Below are positions 16,804 to 24,408 of a stretch of 32,444 bases of DNA, piece by piece. The notes under the pieces were generated by a model. It worked only from the letters and a program-made list of their open reading frames with translations, was not told the DNA's origin and did not search any database. The position numbers and the translations under genes were made by a program. Location: contig JACPDY010000156.1 of NCBI GenBank assembly GCA_016183775.1, forward strand, positions 1 through 32,444. Reading direction: 5' to 3'. The stretch's first letter is position 1. Every line of letters starts with the position of its first letter. The stretch comes from Bacteroidota bacterium. GTDB lineage: Bacteria > Bacteroidota > Bacteroidia > JABDFU01.

Positions 16804-18015
16804 ATGAAAGTTAAACTATTGTTAATTTCATTCGGACTGAGTTGTATTCAATTAAATGCACAAGTACCAGCTGATACGTCCAAAGCAAAACCAACAGAAG
16901 AAAAAAAGAAACAATGGTATGAAACCATTACAATACGCGGATACTCACAAGTGCGATATAATAGACTGTTGGAAACAAATGATTCATTAAAATGTGAGCA
17001 ATGTGATAAGTCATGGGGCAGCGGCGGGTTTTTTATCAGACGAATGCGCTTAATATTTTATGGAAATGTTCACGACAGGGTATATATATACATCCAGCCC
17101 GATTTTGCATCATCACCTTCTACCGGAAGTAATCATTTTGGGCAGCTCCGGGACGCCTATTTTGATCTTTCATTAGACAATAAGAAAGAATTCCGATTCC
17201 GCGTTGGTCAAAGCAAAGTGCCATTTGGCTTTGAAAATCTACAGTCAAGCCAAAACAGGTTACCCCTTGATCGTAACGATGCATTAAACAGTGCTCTTTC
17301 AAACGAACGTGACCTTGGAGTGTTTTTTTATTGGGCGCCGGAGAAGATCAGAAAAAGATTTGCTTCGCTGGTGAATGATGGATATAAAGGATCGGGCGAC
17401 TATGGCGTTTTTGGTTTAGGTGCCTATAATGGACAAACCGCAAATAAGACTGATGTAAACAAAGACCCGCATATTGTTGCCCGTCTATCATACCCGTTTG
17501 AAATTAAAGGGCAAACAATTGAAGCAGGTATTCAGGGATATGCAGGTCAATACGTTGTTGAAAGTCGCACTACAGGTGTAAAGGGTCCAAATAAAGAGTT
17601 TTCATTTACAGACGAAAGGGTTGCCGCCAGTTTTGTCCTTTTTCCAAAACCGCTAGGCATTCAGGCTGAATACAATGTCGGTCGCGGACCGGAATTCAAT
17701 AAAGTGACGGATTCTATTGAAACACGTGATCTGAAAGGAGGGTATATTACTGTTTCGTGTATGCTGAAAATGAAGAAACAGCTCATTATTCCATTTGTAA
17801 GAACGCAATTCTATGAAGGGGGTAAAAAACACGAAACCGATGCAAGAAGCTATAGAGTTAAGGAACATGAATTCGGCATTGAATGGCAACCGATAAAAAA
17901 TTTCGAATTGGTAGCTATGTATACAATATCGGAAAGAAAATTTGAAGATTTTAAATTACAAAACAATGATCAAAAGGGAAGTCTGCTGCGTTTGCAGGCG
18001 CAGTTTAATTTTTAA
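16804..18015 (+). CDS. OprP/OprO-type phosphate-selective porin
   Basis: This 403-residue outer-membrane beta-barrel begins at ATG 16804 with a signal peptide (MKVKLLLISFGLSCIQLNAQ). GTG 16759 is rejected because it adds residues before the signal and falls next to the promoter. It has the family pattern of an early IRGYSQVRYNR strand, FFIRRMRLIFYGN, a segment FRVGQSKVPFGFENLQSS and a C-terminal strand ending LRLQAQFNF. In the OprP family this barrel is a trimeric channel for phosphate or pyrophosphate. The gene lies 70 bp before pstS and has its own Pho-type promoter, supporting phosphate as substrate. Bacteroidota members are diverse and the lysine ladder of OprP was not verified. Confidence 0.83.
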   Translation: MKVKLLLISFGLSCIQLNAQVPADTSKAKPTEEKKKQWYETITIRGYSQVRYNRLLETNDSLKCEQCDKSWGSGGFFIRRMRLIFYGNVHDRVYIYIQPDFASSPSTGSNHFGQLRDAYFDLSLDNKKEFRFRVGQSKVPFGFENLQSSQNRLPLDRNDALNSALSNERDLGVFFYWAPEKIRKRFASLVNDGYKGSGDYGVFGLGAYNGQTANKTDVNKDPHIVARLSYPFEIKGQTIEAGIQGYAGQYVVESRTTGVKGPNKEFSFTDERVAASFVLFPKPLGIQAEYNVGRGPEFNKVTDSIETRDLKGGYITVSCMLKMKKQLIIPFVRTQFYEGGKKHETDARSYRVKEHEFGIEWQPIKNFELVAMYTISERKFEDFKLQNNDQKGSLLRLQAQFNF

Positions 18016-18025
18016 AAAAAATATA

Positions 18026-18070
18026 TTAACCCTATGTTAACATTCAAGTGCAACAAGTTAACTTACTTTA
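18026..18070 (+). promoter_or_regulatory. Pho-box-like operator and promoter of pstS
   Basis: TTAACCC (18026), TTAACAT (18037) and a degenerate unit GTGCAAC (18048) lie at an 11-bp period. TTACTTTA (18063-18070) is in the -7 position, again 19 bp after the last unit. A further TTAACTT lies out of register at 18058. It fits the set but the last unit and -7 element are weak. pstS may also be read from the porin promoter. Confidence 0.5.
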
Positions 18071-18085
18071 AAAAAAAATAAATTT

Positions 18086-19060
18086 ATGATGTCGAAATCA
18101 TTTTCAACTCTATTAATCATTGGAGCAGGATTAACTATCGTCTCTTGTGGTGGTGGTTCAAAGCAAAACGAAGGCTCAGAAGCCGGAAAAATACAGGGCG
18201 AGGTTAAAATTGACGGATCAAGTACGGTTTATCCGATCACAGAAGCGATCGCTGAAGAATTCAAAAAAACATTTCCGGATGTTAAGGTTACCGTTGGCCT
18301 TTCAGGAACAGGTGGTGGATTTAAAAAATTCGGAAGGAACGAAATAGATATCAATGACGCTTCCCGCCCTATTACACATTCTGAAGATAGTATTTGCAAA
18401 GCGAACAACATAAATTATCATGAAGTATTGGTTGCATATGATGGCCTTGCTGTTGTTGTCAATCCCAAAAACGATTGGGCAAATGACATTACTGTAGCCG
18501 AACTAAAGAAATTATGGGCTCCGGAAGCGCAAGGAAAAATAACAAAATGGAGCCAGGTGCGCGCAGGCTGGCCTGATGAAGAAATTCGTTTGTATGGGGC
18601 CGGTGTTGAATCGGGCACCTATGATTACTTCACCGAAGTTGTTGTCGGCAAGAGCCACTCAAGCAGAGGTGATTATACGGCAAGCGAAGATGACAATGTA
18701 TTAGTGCAGGGAATATCTACTGATAAAAACGCGTTGGGTTTCTTCGGCCTGGCCTACTTCGAAGAAAATGCGGATAAATTAAAACTTTTGCCTGTTGATG
18801 ACGGCAAAGATGATAACGGAAAAGGTCCCATTGCGCCATCAATTGAAACTGTGAAAAACAAAACGTATGTGCCCCTGGGCCGTCCATTGTTCATCTATAT
18901 AAATGACAAAGGAGTCCAGCGTAAAGAAGTTCAGGAATTTGTTAAATTTTATATTGACAATGCCGGCACTCTTAGCAAAGAAGTCGGATATGTGCCGCTA
19001 ACTGATGAGGAAACCAAATCCGAAATGGAAAAATTCAACAGTTTCATGGGTAAAAAATAA
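18086..19060 (+). CDS. pstS: PstS, phosphate-binding lipoprotein of the Pst ABC importer
   Basis: This 324-residue protein has a lipoprotein signal (lipobox IVSC, Cys21, then GGGS) and so is tethered in the periplasm. Phosphate-contact motifs of the PstS family are visible: [29 protein letters not shown] and [12 protein letters not shown]. It captures phosphate and hands it to PstC/PstA. ATG 18086 and 18089 are equivalent choices. A 12-bp hairpin lies between it and pstC, suggesting pstS is made in excess. The length is normal. Confidence 0.95.
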   Translation: MMSKSFSTLLIIGAGLTIVSCGGGSKQNEGSEAGKIQGEVKIDGSSTVYPITEAIAEEFKKTFPDVKVTVGLSGTGGGFKKFGRNEIDINDASRPITHSEDSICKANNINYHEVLVAYDGLAVVVNPKNDWANDITVAELKKLWAPEAQGKITKWSQVRAGWPDEEIRLYGAGVESGTYDYFTEVVVGKSHSSRGDYTASEDDNVLVQGISTDKNALGFFGLAYFEENADKLKLLPVDDGKDDNGKGPIAPSIETVKNKTYVPLGRPLFIYINDKGVQRKEVQEFVKFYIDNAGTLSKEVGYVPLTDEETKSEMEKFNSFMGKK

Positions 19061-19098
19061 TTATTTTCGTGACTGATTTGTTTAGTGAAGATTGCTTT

Positions 19099-19131
19099 AA
19101 CTGGTCCCGGCATAAATATCCGGGATCAGTT
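19099..19131 (+). promoter_or_regulatory. Intercistronic hairpin between pstS and pstC
   Basis: AACTGGTCCCGG (19099-19110) pairs with CCGGGATCAGTT (19120-19131) across a 9-base loop. All pairs are Watson-Crick except one G-U. A short T-rich tract follows. It may act as a partial terminator or a 3'-end stabiliser that raises pstS mRNA above pstCAB. Confidence 0.75.
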
Positions 19132-19150
19132 ATTCTTATGTTAAATTACT

Positions 19151-20026
19151 TTGAAAACAAAAGAGAAGATAATTGAATATACTCTTGCCGCATGTGCCGG
19201 CATTACTGTACTTGTAACAATTGGAATTATTTGGGTACTTGTTTCAGAAACAATAGTTTTCTTTAAGGACGTATCCCTTTTTAATTTTCTGACCGACACA
19301 CAATGGACACCCCTTTTTGCAGATAAACACTTCGGCATTATGCCGCTCTTAAGCGGGACGCTGTTAACGGCATTCATTGCTATTGCGGTTGCTTTGCCGA
19401 TCGGACTTTCAATAAGCATTTACCTGAATGAATATGCTCCACGCAATTTCAGGACTGTAATTAAGCCCATACTGGAGATACTTGCCGCCGTTCCAACTAT
19501 TGTATATGGTTTTTTTGCATTAACGGTAGTAACTCCATTTCTGCAAAAATTTATTCCAGGCCTGGCCGGTTTTAATGCACTTTCACCAGGCATCGTAATG
19601 GGCATTATGATAATCCCACTTATATCCTCATTAAGTGATGATGCAATTTCGGCTGTTCCAAAATACCTCCGGCAAGGATCTCTTGCTTTAGGGGCCAATC
19701 GTTTACAAACTGCCTTTAAAGTAATATTACCTTCCGCCTTTTCTGGCATTGTTGTTTCTGTTATCTTGGCTATTTCAAGAGCCATTGGCGAAACGATGAT
19801 CGTGGCAGTAGCTGCAGGACAACAGCCTCGTCTGACAGCGAATCCGCTTGTACCGGTAGAAACGATCACAACTTATATAGTTCAGGTAAGCCTTGGAGAT
19901 GTTCCCCAGAATTCCCTTGAGTATCGTACAATCTTTGCTGCCGGCATGACATTATTTGTGTTCACCTTTATTCTGAATAATATAAGTTATTGGTTTAAAA
20001 AAAGGTATCAGCAGCGTTATGAGTAA
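19151..20026 (+). CDS. pstC: PstC, phosphate ABC importer permease
   Basis: This 291-residue inner-membrane permease has about six membrane segments. The ABC-permease EAA loop reads LALGANRLQTAFKVILPSA near residue 178, followed by AISRAIGETM, which is typical of PstC. The only workable start is TTG 19151: the nearby ATG 19138 opens a different frame that stops quickly, and an in-frame stop precedes the TTG. Its stop overlaps the pstA start by 8 bp, suggesting coupled translation. It pairs with PstA to form the membrane channel for phosphate. Confidence 0.93.
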   Translation: MKTKEKIIEYTLAACAGITVLVTIGIIWVLVSETIVFFKDVSLFNFLTDTQWTPLFADKHFGIMPLLSGTLLTAFIAIAVALPIGLSISIYLNEYAPRNFRTVIKPILEILAAVPTIVYGFFALTVVTPFLQKFIPGLAGFNALSPGIVMGIMIIPLISSLSDDAISAVPKYLRQGSLALGANRLQTAFKVILPSAFSGIVVSVILAISRAIGETMIVAVAAGQQPRLTANPLVPVETITTYIVQVSLGDVPQNSLEYRTIFAAGMTLFVFTFILNNISYWFKKRYQQRYE

Positions 20027-20876
20027 TTCATTATACAAAAAAATAAGTGATATTCTGTTCAAATATTTTGGACTAGCCTGCACTTTTTTCGGATTAATCA
20101 TTCTATGTATTTTTATCCAGAATATTCTTTCTGCCGGAATAGGCCGGCTTGACTGGAATTTCCTGAACAGTTTCCCTTCCCGGGTCGCTTCAAAGGCAGG
20201 TATCTTGTCGGCCTTGGCCGGAACTCTCTGGATCATTTGCCTTACAACAATTATAATTGTACCTGTGGGCATTGCTGCCGGCATTTACCTGGAAGAATAT
20301 GCAAAAAAAAGCACGATCGGTTCTCTGATAGAGATTAATATCACAAACCTCGCAGGCATTCCTTCAATTATTTATGGATTGCTCGGGCTTGAAGTGTTCG
20401 GGCGTTTATTGGGAATGGGTGGAAGTATTCTTGCAGGCAGTTGCACATTGTCTTTACTTGTACTTCCTATTGTAATTGTATCTACACGCGAATCATTAAA
20501 AGCCGTTCCGAAAACATTGCGGGAAGCATCATTCGCACTCGGAGCAAGCAAGTGGCAAACCATTTGGAATGCAACCTTGCCGGCCTCTTTAGGAGGAATA
20601 CTCACCGGAATAATTCTGGCAATATCCAGGGCAATAGGAGAAGCGGCACCTCTTATTTTAGTGGGCGCTCTTGCGTATGTACCCTTTGTCCCCAACAGCC
20701 TTTCCTCTGAATTCACGGTTTTACCAATACAGATATTTAATTGGGTCTCTCGTCCCCAGAAAGCTTTTATGATCAACTCATCGGCTGCTATTATTGTATT
20801 ACTCGGTATTACATTTTTATTGAATGGAATCGCAGTATACCTGCGTTTAAAACAAGAAAAGAGAGTGAAATGGTAA
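20019..20876 (+). CDS. pstA: PstA, phosphate ABC importer permease
   Basis: This 285-residue permease partners PstC. It has about six hydrophobic segments, the EAA loop EASFALGASKWQTIWNATLP near residue 170 and AISRAIGEAAPL just after, the PstA form. It begins inside the end of pstC (8-bp overlap) and ends 55 bp before pstB. No anomaly was seen. Confidence 0.94.
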   Translation: MSNSLYKKISDILFKYFGLACTFFGLIILCIFIQNILSAGIGRLDWNFLNSFPSRVASKAGILSALAGTLWIICLTTIIIVPVGIAAGIYLEEYAKKSTIGSLIEINITNLAGIPSIIYGLLGLEVFGRLLGMGGSILAGSCTLSLLVLPIVIVSTRESLKAVPKTLREASFALGASKWQTIWNATLPASLGGILTGIILAISRAIGEAAPLILVGALAYVPFVPNSLSSEFTVLPIQIFNWVSRPQKAFMINSSAAIIVLLGITFLLNGIAVYLRLKQEKRVKW

Positions 20877-20931
20877 CCGGAACAATGGCCATTTGTAATC
20901 CTTTGGTTCAATCCGATCCTATTATAAAAGA

Positions 20932-21804
20932 ATGGGAATTCTAATTGATAGTGGCATGGAACTTATCGAAAAAACAAAACGTGATTCTTCGGTTGACACA
21001 GAATTATTAAAAAAATACGAAACAAACAGCATGGCAACAGATTATGTAAAGAAACCCAAGATAGCCGTAAAAGACATCAATCTCTACTACGGTGACTTCC
21101 ATGCGTTGAAAGGCATTACAATGTCAATGGAAGAAAATACAGTGATTGCACTCATTGGTCCATCGGGCTGCGGCAAGTCTACTTTTTTAAGACTATTTAA
21201 CCGGATGAATGACCTGATCTCAAATGTAAAAGTTTCAGGCTATGTGATGATTGATGGAAAAGACATTAACGACAGGTCAACGAATGTTGATGAGCTAAGA
21301 AAAAATATTGGCATGGTTTTTCAAAAACCAAATCCTTTCCCAAAATCAATTTTTGAGAACGTTGCTTATGGCTTACGGGTAAATGGTATAAAAGACAAAA
21401 AATTCATCGAAGGGCGCGTTGAACGCTCCCTCAGGCAATCTGCATTATGGGATGAGGTAAAAGATAAACTGAAAAAATCTGCATTTGAACTATCCGGCGG
21501 TCAGCAGCAGCGTTTGTGCATTGCACGCGCATTAGCAATTGAGCCGTCGGTGATCCTTATGGATGAACCTGCATCAGCACTTGATCCTATCTCGACAGCT
21601 AAAATTGAAGAGCTGATCTATGAGTTAAAAAATCAATACACCATTATTATTGTAACACATAATATGCAGCAAGCAGGCAGGGTGAGTGACAAAACTGCTT
21701 TTTTTTACATGGGTGAGCTGATCGAATATGATACAACAAAAACTATATTCACCAATCCTGCCAATGCAAGAACACAAAATTATATTACAGGAAGGTTTGG
21801 GTAG
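20932..21804 (+). CDS. pstB: PstB, phosphate ABC importer ATPase
   Basis: This cytoplasmic ATPase powers PstCA. Visible motifs are Walker [10 protein letters not shown] (K82 from this start), the signature LSGGQQQR, Walker [14 protein letters not shown] and the H-loop [11 protein letters not shown]. PstB specificity segments such as [19 protein letters not shown] are present. The frame from ATG 20932 gives 290 residues, about 35 longer than usual. ATG 21031 (MATDYVKK) gives the standard 257 and may be the true start, though the intervening codons look like ordinary coding sequence. It is followed by phoU after 103 bp containing a perfect palindrome. Confidence 0.95.
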   Translation: MGILIDSGMELIEKTKRDSSVDTELLKKYETNSMATDYVKKPKIAVKDINLYYGDFHALKGITMSMEENTVIALIGPSGCGKSTFLRLFNRMNDLISNVKVSGYVMIDGKDINDRSTNVDELRKNIGMVFQKPNPFPKSIFENVAYGLRVNGIKDKKFIEGRVERSLRQSALWDEVKDKLKKSAFELSGGQQQRLCIARALAIEPSVILMDEPASALDPISTAKIEELIYELKNQYTIIIVTHNMQQAGRVSDKTAFFYMGELIEYDTTKTIFTNPANARTQNYITGRFG

Positions 21805-21817
21805 AAAAAAATGGTTT

Positions 21818-21871
21818 GAAGTCCGAAGACAGGAGTCCGAAGTTCACTTCCAACTTCAGTCTTCGGACTTC
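21818..21871. repeat. Palindromic GTCCGAAG repeat between pstB and phoU
   Basis: GAAGTCCGAAGAC (21818-21830) is perfectly complementary to GTCTTCGGACTTC (21859-21871). Inside, another GTCCGAAG copy and a GAAGTT/AACTTC pair give nested folding. It occupies about half of the 103-bp gap. It may be an intercistronic stem-loop or a copy of a small interspersed palindromic repeat; the repeat number in the genome cannot be seen here. Confidence 0.8.
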
Positions 21872-21907
21872 CGACCTAACTTTACACATTATTAAATATA
21901 CACACCA

Positions 21908-22576
21908 ATGACCACTCATCTTGAATCGGAATTACAACTTCTGAAAACTGACACATTGAATATGTGGAAACTTGTTTGTCTGCAGCTCACAAATGGAAAA
22001 GAGGCCCTGGTTAATTTCGACAAAGACCTGGCCAGGCAAATAGTCGCGACTGAAAAACGGGTAAATGCTTATGAGTTAAAAATAGATCGTGACTGTGAAA
22101 ACATTTTCGCTTTGTTTAATCCTGTAGCCATTGATCTTCGTTTTGTACTGGCGGTTTTAAAGATCAATTCCAACCTTGAACGAATTGCAGATATCGCAGA
22201 AAGTATTGCCCGTTTTGTGATTGACATTGAAAAAAGCTTTGACCCGGAACTTCTTCAAAGCACAAAAGTTATAGAGATGTTCGATCTGTCAAATGAAATG
22301 CTTCTCGATGCTGCACATGCGTTTGAAAAGGAAGACACAAAAATGGCACGTTATCTCTTTAAAATAGACGAGAAATTAGACGAAACGAATAATAACGCAA
22401 GCTATGTAGTTACAGATTATATTAGATCCCATCCGAACAATATACGCGAAAGCTTACATATACTATCTATGATGCGTAAACTGGAACGCGTAGGAGATCA
22501 AACAAAAAACATAGCGGAGGAAATTATTTTTTTTATTGAAGCTAAAGTACTTAAACACAAAGGAGGGAAACAGTAA
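21908..22576 (+). CDS. phoU: PhoU, phosphate uptake regulator
   Basis: This 222-residue, all-helical cytosolic protein has two PhoU three-helix bundles. The metal-binding helices read NLERIADIAESIA near residue 95 and KLERVGDQTKNIAEEI near 195. PhoU represses the Pho response when phosphate is plentiful by linking Pst to the sensor kinase PhoR. No phoR or phoB gene lies in this window. It is last in the pst operon, converging with the YdeI-type gene 12 bp away, and no dedicated Pho box was found in front of it. Confidence 0.95.
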   Translation: MTTHLESELQLLKTDTLNMWKLVCLQLTNGKEALVNFDKDLARQIVATEKRVNAYELKIDRDCENIFALFNPVAIDLRFVLAVLKINSNLERIADIAESIARFVIDIEKSFDPELLQSTKVIEMFDLSNEMLLDAAHAFEKEDTKMARYLFKIDEKLDETNNNASYVVTDYIRSHPNNIRESLHILSMMRKLERVGDQTKNIAEEIIFFIEAKVLKHKGGKQ

Positions 22577-22588
22577 CTATCCCGATGA

Positions 22589-23098
22589 TCACATCCTGTT
22601 ATTTTTTAACGACCTCATCATTTCAGGAAACCCCTGCTTCCGGCACATTGCTGTAACAGTTTGCGCAATACGCTTTGTTTTTGTAACATCCGTTTTAGCA
22701 CTTTCGATCCATTTGGAAAAATAATTCTGGTGTGACGCGGCAAGACTTTTGAAAAATCTCAAAGCATCCGGATCATCCGCCAGGCACTCCATCAGCCCGG
22801 CATTAAGTTTTAAAGGAGTTTTGTCTTCCTGTAACTGAACGTGAAGCATAGCACCATGTTTTTTACCTATGCCCTTTCTCAGCATTGCATTGAGAGGCAT
22901 AATAAAATCGCCCTCTCCCATTGGCAACAAGGCAATACCCTTTATTGAGAAATTGTCAAGTTTTCCTTTTACACGGAAAGATCTTTTATTTCCGGGTTTC
23001 AATTTGCGGGCAACATCAGCAGGAACATCAATATAGGTCCAGCCGGTCTTTTCGCCCTTCTTCTCAAACTTAAAAATAGTGGTGGTATATTTTATCAT
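22589..23098 (-). CDS. DUF1905/YdeI-domain protein
   Basis: In this 169-residue cytosolic protein, residues 1-95 fit the DUF1905 beta-barrel domain (WTYIDVPADVARKL, then KGIALLPMGEGDFIMPLNAMLRKGIGKKHG). Residues from about 110 fit the YdeI/OmpD-associated helical domain (LADDPDALRFFKSLAASHQNYFSKWI, AQTVTAMCRKQ). This pairing is common in Bacteroidota, but the biochemical role is not known; 'bacteriocin protection' annotations rest on weak evidence. It is 43 bp downstream of the yitT-type gene and probably cotranscribed. Confidence 0.8.
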   Translation of the reverse strand: MIKYTTTIFKFEKKGEKTGWTYIDVPADVARKLKPGNKRSFRVKGKLDNFSIKGIALLPMGEGDFIMPLNAMLRKGIGKKHGAMLHVQLQEDKTPLKLNAGLMECLADDPDALRFFKSLAASHQNYFSKWIESAKTDVTKTKRIAQTVTAMCRKQGFPEMMRSLKNNRM

Positions 23099-23141
23099 GG
23101 CAACCCGGCAAATTTCTGAATTGAATAAAAATTTGCAAGTA

Positions 23142-24116
23142 CTAATGCAAAGGTCTTTTCTTGATCATTCCTCCTTTAGTATCTTTTACACTGCTCATCA
23201 CAATAAATGCATTGGGATCGATCTTATCCACTTCCGCCTGTAGTTTTGCTATTTCAAGACGGGTAACCACTGTATAAACAATGTCAATGGTATTCTTATT
23301 ATCACCGCGTTTACCGAATCCGCGTTTACCGTTATAGATAGTAACGCCCCGTCCCAATTTTTCAACAAGCATCAGGCGAACTTCCTCACTATGCGATGAA
23401 ATTATAGTAACTCCTGTATATTCTTCAACTCCCTCAATAATAAAATCAACCGTTTTTGCCGCCGAAAGGTAAGTCAGGATGGCGTAAAGAGCGATCTCAA
23501 CCGAGAGCAGGTAAGTAGCGGCGGAAAAAACAAGGATATTAAATACAAGAACCACATCGCCGATCGTCAATCCGGTTCTTTTACTGAGATAAATGGCAAG
23601 AACTTCTGTGCCATCCAGCACTCCCCCGCCCCTCACAGTAAGGCCAATTCCCGCACCAAGAAAAAAACCTCCGAATACTGCAATCAGCAATTTGTCTGAA
23701 GTAATAACAGGGTAACTGATAACGAGAATCGCGAGAGCTAAGCCACTGATCGCTATTGTACTCTTAAAGGCAAACGAACTTCCTAATTGCGTATATCCCA
23801 ATACAATAAACGGCACGTTTATAAGCACGATCAATAATGCTAATGAAATACCGGTAAGCTCATTAGTTAATAGCGATATACCGGTTACCCCTCCGTCAAT
23901 AAATCCATTGGGCAACAAGAAACCCTTAAGACCAAATCCGGCTGAAAGTATTCCCAAAGATATCAGGCTTACATCCTTTGCCAGGTGAATCGCCGCGACT
24001 TTAAGTTTGTGAAACTCCCTTGCAAGTTCATAAGCAGATATTTCCTTCCCTTTCCCGCCCTTTTCCCTGGACCCTATTACCGTTTTAATTATGAGCTTCT
24101 GGAAGAATGGAATCAT
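23142..24116 (-). CDS. YitT-family membrane protein
   Basis: This 324-residue protein has a polar N-terminus, about five or six membrane segments (DUF161-type; GFLLPNGFIDGGVTGIS near residue 65, GGGVLDGTEVLAIYLSKRTG near 163) and a C-terminal cytosolic DUF2179 domain (about 235-324, TGVTIISSHSEEV). The family is widespread but its transported substrate is not established. It is first in a minus-strand pair with the YdeI-type gene. ATG 24116 fits the family length. Confidence 0.88.
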   Translation of the reverse strand: MIPFFQKLIIKTVIGSREKGGKGKEISAYELAREFHKLKVAAIHLAKDVSLISLGILSAGFGLKGFLLPNGFIDGGVTGISLLTNELTGISLALLIVLINVPFIVLGYTQLGSSFAFKSTIAISGLALAILVISYPVITSDKLLIAVFGGFFLGAGIGLTVRGGGVLDGTEVLAIYLSKRTGLTIGDVVLVFNILVFSAATYLLSVEIALYAILTYLSAAKTVDFIIEGVEEYTGVTIISSHSEEVRLMLVEKLGRGVTIYNGKRGFGKRGDNKNTIDIVYTVVTRLEIAKLQAEVDKIDPNAFIVMSSVKDTKGGMIKKRPLH

Positions 24117-24165
24117 TCTAATTAATTATTATGTATTGATAAACTATGATAGCTACCGGTTTTTC

Positions 24166-24233
24166 CAAAAATAGCAATTATACCTCGTTTGCCGAGTCTC
24201 AAAATCCTTAAAATCAAGTCCCCTCGGTATAAT
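24166..24233 (-). promoter_or_regulatory. Possible promoter/operator region of the yitT-type gene
   Basis: TATTTTTG on the minus strand (24173-24166) fits the -7 consensus. Upstream, GGTATAAT (minus 24184-24177) is matched by its inverted copy (24226-24233), giving 8-bp inverted repeats around a GC-richer core. No TTG at the proper -33 spacing is seen, so the promoter call is weak. Confidence 0.3.
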
Positions 24234-24327
24234 AAAAAATAACTGCCATCCGAAAAGCTGTTTTTGGAATATCCGCTTAAGTTCAATCTATTAAGACGCT
24301 TCCGCCGCTAAAAGAACCACAATTTAG

Positions 24328-24358
24328 TTGACAGGTACCTGTTTTTAGTTTACATTTG
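24328..24358 (+). promoter_or_regulatory. Promoter of the PKD/SprB-repeat protein gene
   Basis: TTG (24328-24330), a 20-bp spacer and TACATTTG (24351-24358) are a perfect fit to the Bacteroidota -33/-7 pattern. The ATG is 50 bp downstream of the -7 element. Confidence 0.75.
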
Positions 24359-24408
24359 CCCCTCCCTAACAGAAAATACTCATCAATATTAACTTAAATC
24401 AATATACT

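Noticed and set aside
20372-20911. 179-codon minus-strand open frame over pstA
   Set aside because: It is antisense to a certain gene, and its sequence is the shadow of membrane-segment codons.
24192-24227. tRNA-like stretch with CCGAG/CTCGG ends and a TCAAGTCC segment
   Set aside because: It resembles the 3' half of a tRNA, but no D-arm, proper T-stem or complete cloverleaf can be drawn, and there is no integrase nearby.
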